From Methanothermobacter sp049720995 (GTDB taxonomy: Archaea; Methanobacteriota; Methanobacteria; Methanobacteriales; Methanothermobacteraceae): a stretch of DNA of 64,000 bases. Shown piece by piece: positions 24,742 through 34,700 of the stretch. How positions within the stretch are numbered: position 1 is the stretch's first letter; every line of letters begins with the position of its first letter. The notes under the pieces are model-generated. The model was not told the origin of the DNA, made no database searches, and saw only the letters and a list, made by a program, of their open reading frames with translations. The stretch is taken from assembly GCF_049720995.1 (NCBI RefSeq), contig NZ_JBNASF010000001.1:1-64000 (forward strand). Direction: 5' to 3'. A program made the position numbers and the translations under genes.

Positions 24742-25251
24742 ATGAAGGTGAAAATCATTGAAAGGGACGTTATGGATCCCCTGGCAGACACCATCATGGA
24801 GGAGACCCCTGTTAACAGTATAGGTGATGCTGGAACCATATCACTCCTCGACAACACAAAGCCGGGTGCAGACCTGATACTGAGGACTGTGGAATCAGCC
24901 CTCACAGGATTCAACTTCATCTGGTCAGAGAAACCTGCAGGTGCCCCGGCCAGGGCTGAGCAGATAGCTAGGGCTGCCGGGGGTGACCTCTGCATCCTTG
25001 CACTGGGTGACTGTGGCTCATGCACCACGTGGGTGATCCTCGACGCAATTCGTCTGGAGGGTATGGGCGTCCCAACCATCTCCATCTGCTCAGACCGCTT
25101 CAGTGAATACGCCAGGAGGCTGGCATCAGCCCAGGGGATGCCGGGTCTTCGAATAGTTGAGGTGGAACACCCCATAGCGGGTCTGGAACCCGAAGCTGTA
25201 AGGAGAAGGGCTGAGAAAATAATACCATCCATACTGGACCATCTGAGGTGA
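24742..25251 (+). CDS. UGSC-type redox protein with C-G-S-C motif
   Basis: The 169-residue protein contains GDCGSCTTW around residue 90, preceded by an alpha/beta segment AGGDLCILALG. This matches the uncharacterised UGSC family, in which the first cysteine is selenocysteine in some relatives. Here both positions are cysteine, as a possible redox pair. I infer a Rossmann-like fold with the motif at a strand end, and an N-terminal half with SIGDAGTISLLDNTKPGAD. It starts 15 bases after lysS and is followed at four bases by a partner gene whose ribosome site overlaps its end, so the two proteins probably work together. The reaction is unknown. Confidence 0.75.
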   Translation: MKVKIIERDVMDPLADTIMEETPVNSIGDAGTISLLDNTKPGADLILRTVESALTGFNFIWSEKPAGAPARAEQIARAAGGDLCILALGDCGSCTTWVILDAIRLEGMGVPTISICSDRFSEYARRLASAQGMPGLRIVEVEHPIAGLEPEAVRRRAEKIIPSILDHLR

Positions 25252-25255
25252 TAGA

Positions 25256-26359
25256 TTGGTTAAAATCGATAAATCATGCGGATGCCTCATAGAGGACCTC
25301 CTGGAGGATGAAAGGCTGCGCAGTTCCTCCCCTGAGGATATGAAGGTCATGGTCGACCCTGACCCCGAGAGGATCAGCCTGGAGTTCTATGAGAAGAGAA
25401 TGACCGATGGACTCCCCATAATACCACCCACAGAGGCCCGTGTCAAGAAATTCTACAGATACACCTCCAGGAAACCAGGTGATGTTATAGCCGCCCTCCC
25501 CCCTAGGATGGGGATCGCCACCGTTGAGAAGGTGGCTGTGAATGCGGTGATGGCCGGCTGCATACCCCCAATGATGCCGCTCATAGAGGCATGCATCGAG
25601 GGTATCGGACGGGACGAATTCAACCTTGCAGGTATAAATGCCACAACACACCCCGTGGCGGTTGCGGTGCTGGTCAACGGCCCTGCTGCAGATGAACTTG
25701 GCTTCAACTCAGGTGCTGGGTGCCTTGGACCAGGTAACCTTGCCTGTGCCACCCTTGGACGTGCCCTGAGGCTATCCCTCATCAACATCGCGGGTGCTGT
25801 GCCAGGGGTGGGTGACCATGCCACCATGGGTTCACCTGCAAAGTACAGCTACTGCTTCGCAGAAAATGAGGATGAAAGTCCCTGGGAGCCCTTACACGTT
25901 GAGAGGGGTTTCGGCGCTGATGAGAGCACGGTGACTGTGATTGGAGTTGAAGCGCCGCACAATGTGAATGATCACAGGAGCAGAAGCCCCCAGGACCTCC
26001 TTGACACCATTGTACAAACTGCATCGACCGCCGGCTGCAACAACAGCCACGTACCCGGGGAGCTCCTGGTTATAATGAGCCCCGAGCATGCAGATACCAT
26101 TGCATCCCATGGATGGTCCAGGGGGGACGTTAAAAATTATATCCATGAGAATGCAGCCGTGGATGTGCGCCTGGCTGATCGTGGAGGCAGGAAGCTGGAT
26201 GAAGACCTCATATCCGATGGGAGGGTCCATATAACCAGAGGCCCCGAAGATGTCATCCTGGTGGTTGCCGGTGGACCAGGAAGACACACCATGATAGCCC
26301 ACGGTTTTGGAGGATCATCAGAGTCCCAGACAGTGCCTGTGAGGTTCAGTGGGGACTGA
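25256..26359 (+). CDS. Uncharacterised partner of the UGSC protein
   Basis: The TTG start at 25256 lies just behind AGGTGAT. The 367-residue product has a conserved-looking N-terminal DGLPIIPPTE, then glycine- and cysteine-rich stretches (VMAGCIPPMMPLI, GFNSGAGCLGPGNLACATLGRAL, TASTAGCNNSHVPGELL) and a C-terminal VVAGGPGRHTMIAHGFGG. There are no membrane spans or signal peptide. The arrangement of small loops with Gly and Asn/His suggests an enzyme with a substrate or metal pocket. I do not recognise a named family. Tight coupling to the UGSC gene is the best functional clue, with the redox pair serving as partner or subunit. Confidence 0.7.
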   Translation: MVKIDKSCGCLIEDLLEDERLRSSSPEDMKVMVDPDPERISLEFYEKRMTDGLPIIPPTEARVKKFYRYTSRKPGDVIAALPPRMGIATVEKVAVNAVMAGCIPPMMPLIEACIEGIGRDEFNLAGINATTHPVAVAVLVNGPAADELGFNSGAGCLGPGNLACATLGRALRLSLINIAGAVPGVGDHATMGSPAKYSYCFAENEDESPWEPLHVERGFGADESTVTVIGVEAPHNVNDHRSRSPQDLLDTIVQTASTAGCNNSHVPGELLVIMSPEHADTIASHGWSRGDVKNYIHENAAVDVRLADRGGRKLDEDLISDGRVHITRGPEDVILVVAGGPGRHTMIAHGFGGSSESQTVPVRFSGD

Positions 26360-26632
26360 TGATATAATTCCAGATAGGAGCCACTCAACCAACTTTCTGG
26401 CCTTAAAAATGCCTATCATCAGGGAATTACTGCTTCCATTTCTGCCGCATCAAAGACCCGGAAAGTTGAGAACACATCTAGAAACGACTTCCAGAACATG
26501 GAACCCCAGTGCAAAGAGCAGTTTCAGGAATGACTTCAGTTAGGTGCTTGCTCAAAAAATAAGCCCCCTTTAAACCCTGCAGGAATTAATTAAAAGAATA
26601 GAATTGCTGGATAGAGAACTGATCCGTTAGGC
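26360..26632. other. Non-coding gap between convergent genes
   Basis: The region lies between the UGSC partner and nrdD, which converge. It holds a 64-codon open frame (26349-26543) without ribosome site or protein-like composition. I see no fold or repeat worth naming. Confidence 0.5.
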
Positions 26633-28948
26633 TCAGATGTTTATTCTCCGTCTATCCAGAAGTTCCTGCTGTTTACCCCTGTTCCAGCCACCACTTGAGG
26701 ACTTGGCCCTTCCGACCTGCTGCACGTAACCTGTGATCCGGTCATACCATTCAACATCATCCCTTTCACCGCAGCGGGCGCAGGAATCCTGAAGCCCCCT
26801 CATGAGGGTCTTGCACCTGAGACAGAAACTAAGGGCGTTGCTGTAGGCCCAGAATCCTATGTCACTCCTCCTGCAGATGCTCCGTGTGAGGCCCTCAAGT
26901 GCTGTCGGGTCGGGTTTAGCCTCGCCGATCCATGCATTGAATATGTGGCCTCCAGGTGTGAGGGGGTGGTACTTCTCCTCGATCCTTATCTTCTCCACAA
27001 TATCCACCTCTGCATTGACGGGGGTGTGGCTTGAATTGGTGTAATAGTACGCACCACCGGTGCCCTGGAGCACCGCCTCCTCAGGGTAGTGTTCATGGTC
27101 GAGCATTGCGAACCTGTGGGCAGTGGACTCTGCTGGTGTCTGAAGCACGCTCCACCTCCAGCCTGTCTCCTTCTTGAGTTCGGCTGCGCGTTCATTTATG
27201 TGCTCCACAACCCTGATGCCGAATCGGTTTGATTCAGGGTCCTCTATACCGGAGCCCAGGTGGTACTCCAGCATTTCATTGAGTCCTGTGAATCCAAAGC
27301 TCATTGTAGCATTCTCTATCCTGTAGTAGCGCTCCCCATCAATCTCCTGGGAGAGGAATGGTAGGAGATGGTAGTCATCCAGACAGTGAATTGCCTGTTT
27401 TCTCCTTATCCTCAGGACCTCAACCGCCATGTCAATGTACTCATCAAGGTACTCGAAGAGTTCATCGTCATCCCTGGACTGATATGCCACCCTTGGGAGG
27501 TTCAGGGTTATGTAGGCAAGATTACCCGTCCTCAGGCAGTCCTCCTCCCAGTTACCTGTCCAGTTATCTGCAAGGCTTGTCCTGCAGCCCATGTAGTTGG
27601 CCATCTCGCCCCTGTAATCTGCCAGCATGTTTATGAAGTAGGCTGTCCCGTACTTGGATGCCAGTTCATGAACCAGTCCAAGTTCCTCGTCGAATTCACC
27701 CTTCAGTGTCTCCCGCCTTATTGTGTAGATGGTATTGGGGAACAGGTGGGGTTTGCCGTCTGCGTCCCCCTCAAGGAGGACCTCTGTGAAGGCCCTTGTC
27801 AGCAGCCTCGCCTCCTCTGCGAAGTCACCGTACACACCCACGTGCTCACCCCTGGGTCCGTAGGCGGGTTCGTCCTCAAGGAACTCAGGGACCCCGAACT
27901 CAAGGTTTATGCTTGTGAATGGCACCTGGCTACCCCTTGCAGCGTAGGCCATGTTGAGGTTGAATATGAACATCTGGACCGCCTGTTTGATCTTCTCATA
28001 GGGAAGACCAGAGGCGAAGGGTGCCACGAAGACGTTCCAGAGGCTCATTGCCTGCCCTCCTGACATGTTCTGCTGGGATGCGAGCATTATCTCCCCTGCA
28101 TGATTCATGAGTGTTTCCAGGTGCTTTGGTGGTCCTGCCACAGATGTATGGTCACCTGTACCGTCAACCCGGAGGCCGTGCCTTATGAAGAGTCTGAGGT
28201 CATGCTGGAGACAGTTGAGGGGCCTTGCAGCGAAGAACTCAAGGTCATGTATGTGGATGTCCCCTGACATGTGGGCGTCTGCAAGTCTTGATGGAAGTAT
28301 ATGGAGGAGTGCGTACTGCTTGAGGGCCTCGTCGGCCACGTACTTGTGCACCGTCTCGGGATTGTGGATCATGTTGGCGTTGTCCCTGGAACCGTTCTCT
28401 ATGAGGTTTGTTATGTTATATACAGGGATACCGAGACGTGTGTACCTCCTCCGGAGGGTTTCAAGCCCGTGTTCTATGAGTTTGGTGTTCACAACCTCCC
28501 TTATCATTGGGGCTGTGAGGTACTCGACGTTTAGTTTCTTGAGTTCCCTCCAGACATCAGATGCGATTTTCCTTGCAACTTCCTCAGAGGCCCCTGCCTC
28601 CCTTACAAGGTTATCCTCAATCTTTTTCTGGTCAAATGTCTCTATCCTGTCCCTGGATGTCCTCACCCTCATTCTGTTGGCTGCAAGGTACCTGTCTGCA
28701 AGTTCCTCATCGACTTTCCTGAGGGCGTCGTAGACGAGTATCTTTATCTCCTTGGTGGTTATTCCATTGTATACTGACCTTGCAACCTCTGAGGCCACAT
28801 TTTCGGAGGTCCATAGGCTGGCCCCCAGGTTCAGGAGGGATTTTACAAGTTTTTCATGGCTGAATTTTTCCCTTATGCCATTATTTTTCAGGACACATGT
28901 TTCTGCCTTTGTTGGTATGGCAGCCAGAAGACGTGAATCATCAATCAC
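26633..28948 (-). CDS. nrdD: Anaerobic ribonucleoside-triphosphate reductase
   Basis: The 771-residue class III reductase makes dNTPs under anaerobic conditions. It begins with an ATP-cone regulatory domain (VLKNNGIREKFSHEKLVKSLL). The core includes the family segments GDIHIHDLEFFAARPLNC and NMSGGQAMSLWN. The C-terminus has a four-cysteine zinc site (CLRC...CARC) followed by the glycyl-radical loop region RITGYVQQVG...GGWNRGKQQE. The GTG at 28948 lies behind GGTGATCC. The activase NrdG is not next to it. There is no intein. Confidence 0.95.
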   Translation of the reverse strand: MIDDSRLLAAIPTKAETCVLKNNGIREKFSHEKLVKSLLNLGASLWTSENVASEVARSVYNGITTKEIKILVYDALRKVDEELADRYLAANRMRVRTSRDRIETFDQKKIEDNLVREAGASEEVARKIASDVWRELKKLNVEYLTAPMIREVVNTKLIEHGLETLRRRYTRLGIPVYNITNLIENGSRDNANMIHNPETVHKYVADEALKQYALLHILPSRLADAHMSGDIHIHDLEFFAARPLNCLQHDLRLFIRHGLRVDGTGDHTSVAGPPKHLETLMNHAGEIMLASQQNMSGGQAMSLWNVFVAPFASGLPYEKIKQAVQMFIFNLNMAYAARGSQVPFTSINLEFGVPEFLEDEPAYGPRGEHVGVYGDFAEEARLLTRAFTEVLLEGDADGKPHLFPNTIYTIRRETLKGEFDEELGLVHELASKYGTAYFINMLADYRGEMANYMGCRTSLADNWTGNWEEDCLRTGNLAYITLNLPRVAYQSRDDDELFEYLDEYIDMAVEVLRIRRKQAIHCLDDYHLLPFLSQEIDGERYYRIENATMSFGFTGLNEMLEYHLGSGIEDPESNRFGIRVVEHINERAAELKKETGWRWSVLQTPAESTAHRFAMLDHEHYPEEAVLQGTGGAYYYTNSSHTPVNAEVDIVEKIRIEEKYHPLTPGGHIFNAWIGEAKPDPTALEGLTRSICRRSDIGFWAYSNALSFCLRCKTLMRGLQDSCARCGERDDVEWYDRITGYVQQVGRAKSSSGGWNRGKQQELLDRRRINI

Positions 28949-29091
28949 AGGATCACCATATAGCTCCTTTTAAAGTAATCAGGACAGATAATATTATGTC
29001 CAAACTCCTATAAAATAGATGCGAAAAATTAGGATTCCGGTCAGTTCCGGTATTTTGAAACTGTTCGTATAAAGAAAAGGAAGGGTTGGTT

Positions 29092-29994
29092 CTACTCCAT
29101 TCTTATCTGAACAGTCCCTATCCTTGGTGCCAGTAAATTGTAGAACAGTGCTGTCAGTGCATAGACTATGAAGGCATATATGAATGCCCCAACGGTTACA
29201 GCCACCAGTAAAATGAGTCCTGCAGTGTATTCTCCCCCGATGGCCGAAACTATGAATGCTATGACCCCTATGATGAGACCTATAACCGCAGAAATTGACC
29301 CTGTTATGAGTCCCAGCGGTATTGCCTCGATCCTGTCTATGCTCATAAAGCCATCACTGGCATCTGTGAGTTTCAGTTTTATGGCTGTGATCTTTCCTGA
29401 GAGGAAGTTGTAGAGGAGTAGTACAATGGCTGTTCCTATGAACGCTACTATGAAGGTCATTATGGGTGTTATGATGATGTTGACCACGGTTCCAAGTGCC
29501 GTTGCAGAGCCGACAGCCGCCATGCTTGATGCTGCTGATGGTTCAACGGTCCTTGCAATGCTGAGGATTGTGTTGAAGAATACCCACTGAAGGGGGGATA
29601 CGAGGAGCTGGTATATTAATGTGAGGATGGCGCTGACGGCTGAGAGTATGAGTGCTGTGTTCACGATGTCAAACGATTCTATCTGCTCCATGTCAATGAA
29701 GCTGAGCCTGATACCTCCAAGGCGGGGCGTGAGGCCGTTGTAAATGAATGCCCTCAGGAATGATTCGACTATGCCAAGCAGAAACGCTCCAACAGGTAAA
29801 ACAACCAGTCCAACAACTGATATTCCAGTGATTAACCCCTTAAATACTTTCATTTCAGCTGGAAGTACTGATCCTATTGCGCCGGCGAATATCAGGATCA
29901 GGAGGGCGAATATGAATGCCCATACCGCACCTATCGATGAGTTCATAATGGTGTAGGGGACAACCCTTACAGATTTTATTTCCTTTGGCTGCAT
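29092..29994 (-). CDS. Polytopic membrane protein with internal three-fold repeat
   Basis: The 300-residue protein has about six to seven hydrophobic helices. Three related motifs recur at the membrane edge, FIYNGLTPRLGGIRLSF, LLYNFLSGKITAIKLKL and LFYNLLAPRIGTVQIRM, each preceded by a strongly hydrophobic helix. This suggests an ancestral helix plus YNxLxxxxGxIxL unit triplicated. No catalytic motif is visible, and a function cannot be assigned. GGTGATAAT precedes the ATG. The gene stands alone between nrdD and purB, on the same strand as both. Confidence 0.8.
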   Translation of the reverse strand: MQPKEIKSVRVVPYTIMNSSIGAVWAFIFALLILIFAGAIGSVLPAEMKVFKGLITGISVVGLVVLPVGAFLLGIVESFLRAFIYNGLTPRLGGIRLSFIDMEQIESFDIVNTALILSAVSAILTLIYQLLVSPLQWVFFNTILSIARTVEPSAASSMAAVGSATALGTVVNIIITPIMTFIVAFIGTAIVLLLYNFLSGKITAIKLKLTDASDGFMSIDRIEAIPLGLITGSISAVIGLIIGVIAFIVSAIGGEYTAGLILLVAVTVGAFIYAFIVYALTALFYNLLAPRIGTVQIRME

Positions 29995-30097
29995 ATTATC
30001 ACCGGTAATATCTATGTGGCTAGGAACATGTAAAACTTATGAAAACTTTATTCCGGTTTATTAAACCCTGCGTGGTTCCCCATAACTATTAAATGGT

Positions 30098-31447
30098 TCA
30101 GAGCCAGTTCTCTGACTCCTCAAGGACCCTCTGGACGATCCTTGAGGCTGAACCGGTGTAGGTTTCAGGGTTCATTATCTCCTCAAGGTCATCCTCTGTA
30201 AGGTGCTCCATGATATCCTGCCTCTCAAGGACCACATCCTTGAGGTTAATTCCTTTCCTATTTGCCTCAATGGCGCATTCACGTACAGCGGCGTATGCTG
30301 TCTGCCTACCCATCCCCCTCCTTGTGAGCTCCGCCATGAGCCTTTCAGCCATTATAAGACCACCTGTGAGCTCAAGGTTTCTCCTTATGTTTTCAGGGTA
30401 GAACACCAGGTTATTGAGCACGTCCAGTGTCAGTTTAAGTATGTAATCGGTGAGTATGCAGGCCTCCGGAAGGATTATCCTCTCAGAGGATGAGTTTGTG
30501 AGGTCCCTTTCATGCCAGAGGGGGTTGTTCTCAAGTGCAGCCACAACATAGGACCTTATAACCCTTGCTATGCCACAGATCCTCTCAGCTGTTATTGGGT
30601 TCATCTTATGGGGCATTGTACTGCTTCCGACCTGCTTCTCAGGGTCGAATTTTTCACCCAGCTCCATTATCTCTGTCCTCTGGAGGTTCCTTATCTCAAG
30701 GGCCATCTTATCGAGGGTGGTGGCTATGTTTGCAAGGACCATCATGAACTCTGCATGGTTGTCCCTCTGGACAACCTGGTTGGATATGAGGACCGGTTCA
30801 AGTCCAAGGATCTCGGATACCCTCTCATGGACCTCAAGGCCATCCTCGCCCAGGGCGGCTGTTGTACCAACCGCACCTGTCATCATGCCAACACAGAGCC
30901 TTTTTCTGCAGGCGTCAAGTCTTTCAATCTGTCTGTGCATTTCATCTGCCCAAAGTGCGAATTTCATGCCATAGGTTGTTGGGAGGGCATGCTGGCCATG
31001 GGTTCTTCCCATGCACACCAGGTCCCTGTTCTCATCTGCCAGTTTCAGAAGGACCCTTAAAACCTCAACCATTTTATCCCTCAGAACCCCCATGGATTCC
31101 CTTAGGAGGAGGGAGTTGGATGTGTCAACAATGTCATTGGATGTTGCACCGAAGTGCACGTATTCACCTGCATCCCCATCGCACTGCTCTGCCAGGGCCT
31201 TAACAATGGATGCTATGTCATGTTTTGTCTCCCTCTCGATCTCGTTAACCCTTTCAGGGGTCACGAATTCAGTGCTGGCCTTTCTTGCGATCTCGACTGC
31301 GGCCTCCTCTGGTATGATCCCCAGTTCACCCTCTGCCCTTGCAAGGGCGGCCTCAACATCGAGCATCCGCTGAAGCTTGTTTTCGGCCTCCCAGATAGCC
31401 TTCATTTCAGGGGTTCCGTACCTGAACTCAACAGGATGAATGGCCAT
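30098..31447 (-). CDS. purB: Adenylosuccinate lyase
   Basis: PurB cleaves SAICAR and adenylosuccinate in purine synthesis. The 449-residue protein shows the fumarase/aspartase-superfamily signature GSSTMPHKMNPI and the PurB segments FGATSNDIVDTSNSLLL and GRTHGQHALPTTYGMKF. The ATG at 31447 (MAIHPVEFRYG) lies behind GGAGTG, a better start than the UUG 15 bases earlier. It follows the small Sec61-beta gene after 11 bases, so both are probably one transcript. Confidence 0.96.
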   Translation of the reverse strand: MAIHPVEFRYGTPEMKAIWEAENKLQRMLDVEAALARAEGELGIIPEEAAVEIARKASTEFVTPERVNEIERETKHDIASIVKALAEQCDGDAGEYVHFGATSNDIVDTSNSLLLRESMGVLRDKMVEVLRVLLKLADENRDLVCMGRTHGQHALPTTYGMKFALWADEMHRQIERLDACRKRLCVGMMTGAVGTTAALGEDGLEVHERVSEILGLEPVLISNQVVQRDNHAEFMMVLANIATTLDKMALEIRNLQRTEIMELGEKFDPEKQVGSSTMPHKMNPITAERICGIARVIRSYVVAALENNPLWHERDLTNSSSERIILPEACILTDYILKLTLDVLNNLVFYPENIRRNLELTGGLIMAERLMAELTRRGMGRQTAYAAVRECAIEANRKGINLKDVVLERQDIMEHLTEDDLEEIMNPETYTGSASRIVQRVLEESENWL

Positions 31448-31458
31448 TTTAACACTCC

Positions 31459-31617
31459 TCAACCAGAGAACCTGAGCACCAGGCAGAATACCGCCAGTAT
31501 TATGCTCATTACAACGACCTGTTCAGGTGTGAATTTCGGTCCCTTCGTTTCCTCTTCAAAGTACCTTACAAGACCTGCTCCACTTGGTGGAAGTGTCTTT
31601 TTATCCTTCTTTGCCAT
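31459..31617 (-). CDS. secG: Protein translocase subunit Sec61-beta (SecG)
   Basis: A 52-residue gene that is easily missed. The product begins MAKKDKKTLPPSGAGLVRYF and ends with one transmembrane helix (VVVMSIILAVFCLVLRFSG). The SGAGLxRYF motif, the acidic linker EEETKG and the tail-anchored layout are diagnostic of archaeal Sec61-beta, the small non-essential subunit of the SecYEG/Sec61 channel. A GGTGATTTTTC ribosome site precedes the ATG. It is cotranscribed with purB. As a tail-anchored protein it is a natural client of the Get3-like ATPase also encoded in this window. Confidence 0.92.
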   Translation of the reverse strand: MAKKDKKTLPPSGAGLVRYFEEETKGPKFTPEQVVVMSIILAVFCLVLRFSG

Positions 31618-31741
31618 GAAAAATCACCATGATTACTGATAGATAAATCTATTATATCTCTGACAGTACCATATAATATAAGTTTAAGTTTACCACCTGA
31701 TAACAAGGAGGAACTGCACCCCTGTGGATGCGTGATTAGCC

Positions 31742-34700
31742 ATGATTGATTACTTCAATGAACTTGAAAGGGAGACTGAACGCCTCTATGAGATTGCAGG
31801 GAAAGCCAGGGCTAAGGGCCTTGATGTGAGCACAAAGCCTGAGATACCCCTGGCCAAGGACCTTGCTGAACGTGTTGAGGGGCTTGTGGGCCCTGATGGT
31901 ATAGCTGAAAGGATAAAGGAACTTGAAAGGGAGAGGGGACGTGAAGAGGTTGCGTTCCAGATAGCTGCAGAGATAGCATCCCAGCCCCTCCCTGATGATG
32001 ATCCCTCTGAAAGGGAGAGGCTTGCAGATCAGGCCCTCAGGACCGCCCTTGCAATACTCACAGAGGGTGTGGTGGCGGCCCCCCTTGAGGGTATAGCGAA
32101 GGTAAGGATAAAGGAGAACTTCGACCGTTCAAGTTACCTTGCAGTCTACTTTGCAGGACCCATAAGGAGTGCAGGGGGTACCGCAGCAGCCCTTTCAGTG
32201 CTCATAGCCGATTACATACGCCTCGCCATAAACCTTGACAGGTACAAACCCGTTGATAGGGAAATAGAAAGATATGTGGAGGAGGTTGAACTCTACGAAT
32301 CAGAGGTTACAAACCTCCAGTACAGTCCCAAACCCGACGAGGTGCGCCTCGCAGCCAGCAACATCCCGGTTGAGGTTACAGGGGAGCCGACAGACAAGGT
32401 GGAGGTATCCCACAGGGACCTTGAGAGGGTTGAGACGAACAATATACGTGGAGGGGCCCTCCTGGCCATGGTTGAGGGGGTAATACAGAAGGCCCCCAAG
32501 GTCCTCAAGTATGCCAGACAGCTGAAACTTGAGGGCTGGGACTGGCTTGAAAAATTCTCAAAGGCCCCCAAGAAGGATGGGGGTGATGATAAGGTTGTTG
32601 TAAAGGCCGACAGCAAATACGTAGAGGATATAATCGGCGGAAGGCCAGTGCTGGCGTACCCATCAAGGAAGGGGGCATTCAGGCTAAGGTACGGGAGATC
32701 ACGGAACACCGGGCTTGCGGCCATGGGAGTTCACCCAGCCACCATGGAGCTGCTGGAGTTCCTGGCGGTGGGGACCCAGATGAAAATTGAGAGGCCGGGT
32801 AAGGGAAACTGTGTTGTCCCGGTGGACACAATAGAGGGCCCCATAGTTAAACTCAGGAACGGTGACGTCATCAGGGTTGAGGATGTTGAAACCGCCAGGC
32901 GGGTGCGATCAGATGTTGAGGAGATACTCTTCCTGGGGGACATGCTGGTTGCCTTCGGGGAGTTCCTCAGGAACAACCACGTCCTCATGCCCGCAGGCTG
33001 GTGCGAGGAATGGTGGATCCAGACCCTGCTGTCATCAGATGATTACCCTGAGAGTGACCCCCTGAACCTCGCCCACCACAGGCACAGCTGGAATGACCTG
33101 AAGGTGGGGGCTGAGGAGGCGTTCAGGATTTCAGAGGAGTATGGTGTGCCCCTCCATCCCCACTACACCTACTTCTACCATGACGTGACTGTTGATGAAC
33201 TCAACAGGCTCAGGGAATGGTTAAACACCGGCAGATTGGAGGATGAACTGTTCCTGGACCTTAAACCAGAGAAGCGAATACTGGAGATCCTCGGTGTGCC
33301 CCACAGGCAGGAGAAGTCAGGTGTTATCATTGGATACGATGACGCCTTCGCACTCCTCAAAACCCTCAGGGGGCCCCTTGAAGATTCAGAGGACACCATG
33401 GATGCGCTTAACAGGGTTTCAGGTGTCAGGATAATGAAGAAGGCCCCCACCTATATAGGTACACGTGTTGGTCGCCCAGAGAAGACCAAGGAGCGCAAGA
33501 TGAGGCCCGCGCCACATGTGCTCTTCCCCATAGGAAAGTACGGTGGAAGCCGGCGAAACATACCTGATGCAGCAAAGAGGGGCTCCATCGTGGTTGAGAT
33601 AGGGAGGGCAACCTGTCCATCATGCAGGGTCAGTTCGATGCAGTCCATATGCCCCAGCTGTGGTTCAAGGACCGTGATAGGTGAACCTGGAAAGAGGAAG
33701 ATCAACCTTGCATCCCTCCTTAAAAGGGCGGGTGAAAATGTATCTGTCCGTAAGATAGATGAGATAAAGGGTGTTGAGGGGATGATATCCGCTGATAAAT
33801 TCCCTGAACCCCTGGAGAAGGGTATACTGAGGGCCAAAAACGATGTATACACATTCAAGGATGCGACAATCCGCCATGACTCCACCGATCTTCCCCTGAC
33901 ACACTTCACCCCCAAGGAGGTTGGTGTGCCTGTCAGCAAGCTGCGTGAACTCGGATACACCCATGACTGTTACGGGGAGGAACTTGAGAGGGGCGACCAG
34001 ATACTTGAACTCAAGGTCCAGGACGTGGTCATATCAGAGAACTGCGCCGATTACCTTGTAAGGGTTGCGGGTTTCGTTGATGACCTCCTTGAAAGGTTCT
34101 ATGGACTTGAAAGGTTCTACAACGTTAAAACAAGGGATGACCTTGTGGGGCACCTCATAGCTGGCCTCGCCCCCCATACATCCGCGGCGGTCCTTGGAAG
34201 GATAATAGGATTCACAGAGGCCTCTGCATGCTACGCCCACCCCTACTTCCATTCAGCCAAGAGGAGGAACTGTGACAGCGACGAGGACTCGGTCATGCTC
34301 CTCCTGGACGCGCTCCTCAACTTCTCAAAGTCCTATCTCCCGAGTACCCGTGGTGGCAGCATGGATGCTCCCCTGGTTCTCTCAACCAGGATAGATCCAG
34401 AGGAGATCGATGATGAATCCCACAACATAGACACCATGGAGATGATACCCCTTGAGGTCTATGAGAGAAGTTTCGAACATGCGAAACCAACGGATGTGCT
34501 TGATGTTATAGATAACGTTGAAAAGCGCCTCGGGAAGCCTGAACAGTACAGAGGACTAATGTTCTCCCATAACACCTCCAGCATACATGCGGGTCCCAAG
34601 GTGTGCCTCTACAAATTACTCCCAACCATGAAGGAGAAGGTGGAATCCCAGATAAGCCTTGCAGAGAAGATAAGGGCAGTGGACCAGAGGGCTGTTGTTG

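Noticed and set aside
26349..26543. 64-codon open frame after the UGSC partner gene
   Set aside because: It overlaps the end of the upstream gene, lacks a ribosome site and has low-complexity, non-conserved-looking composition.
31460..31462. UUG start for purB
   Set aside because: It would overlap the Sec61-beta stop; the ATG at 31447 has a good ribosome site and gives the usual N-terminus.
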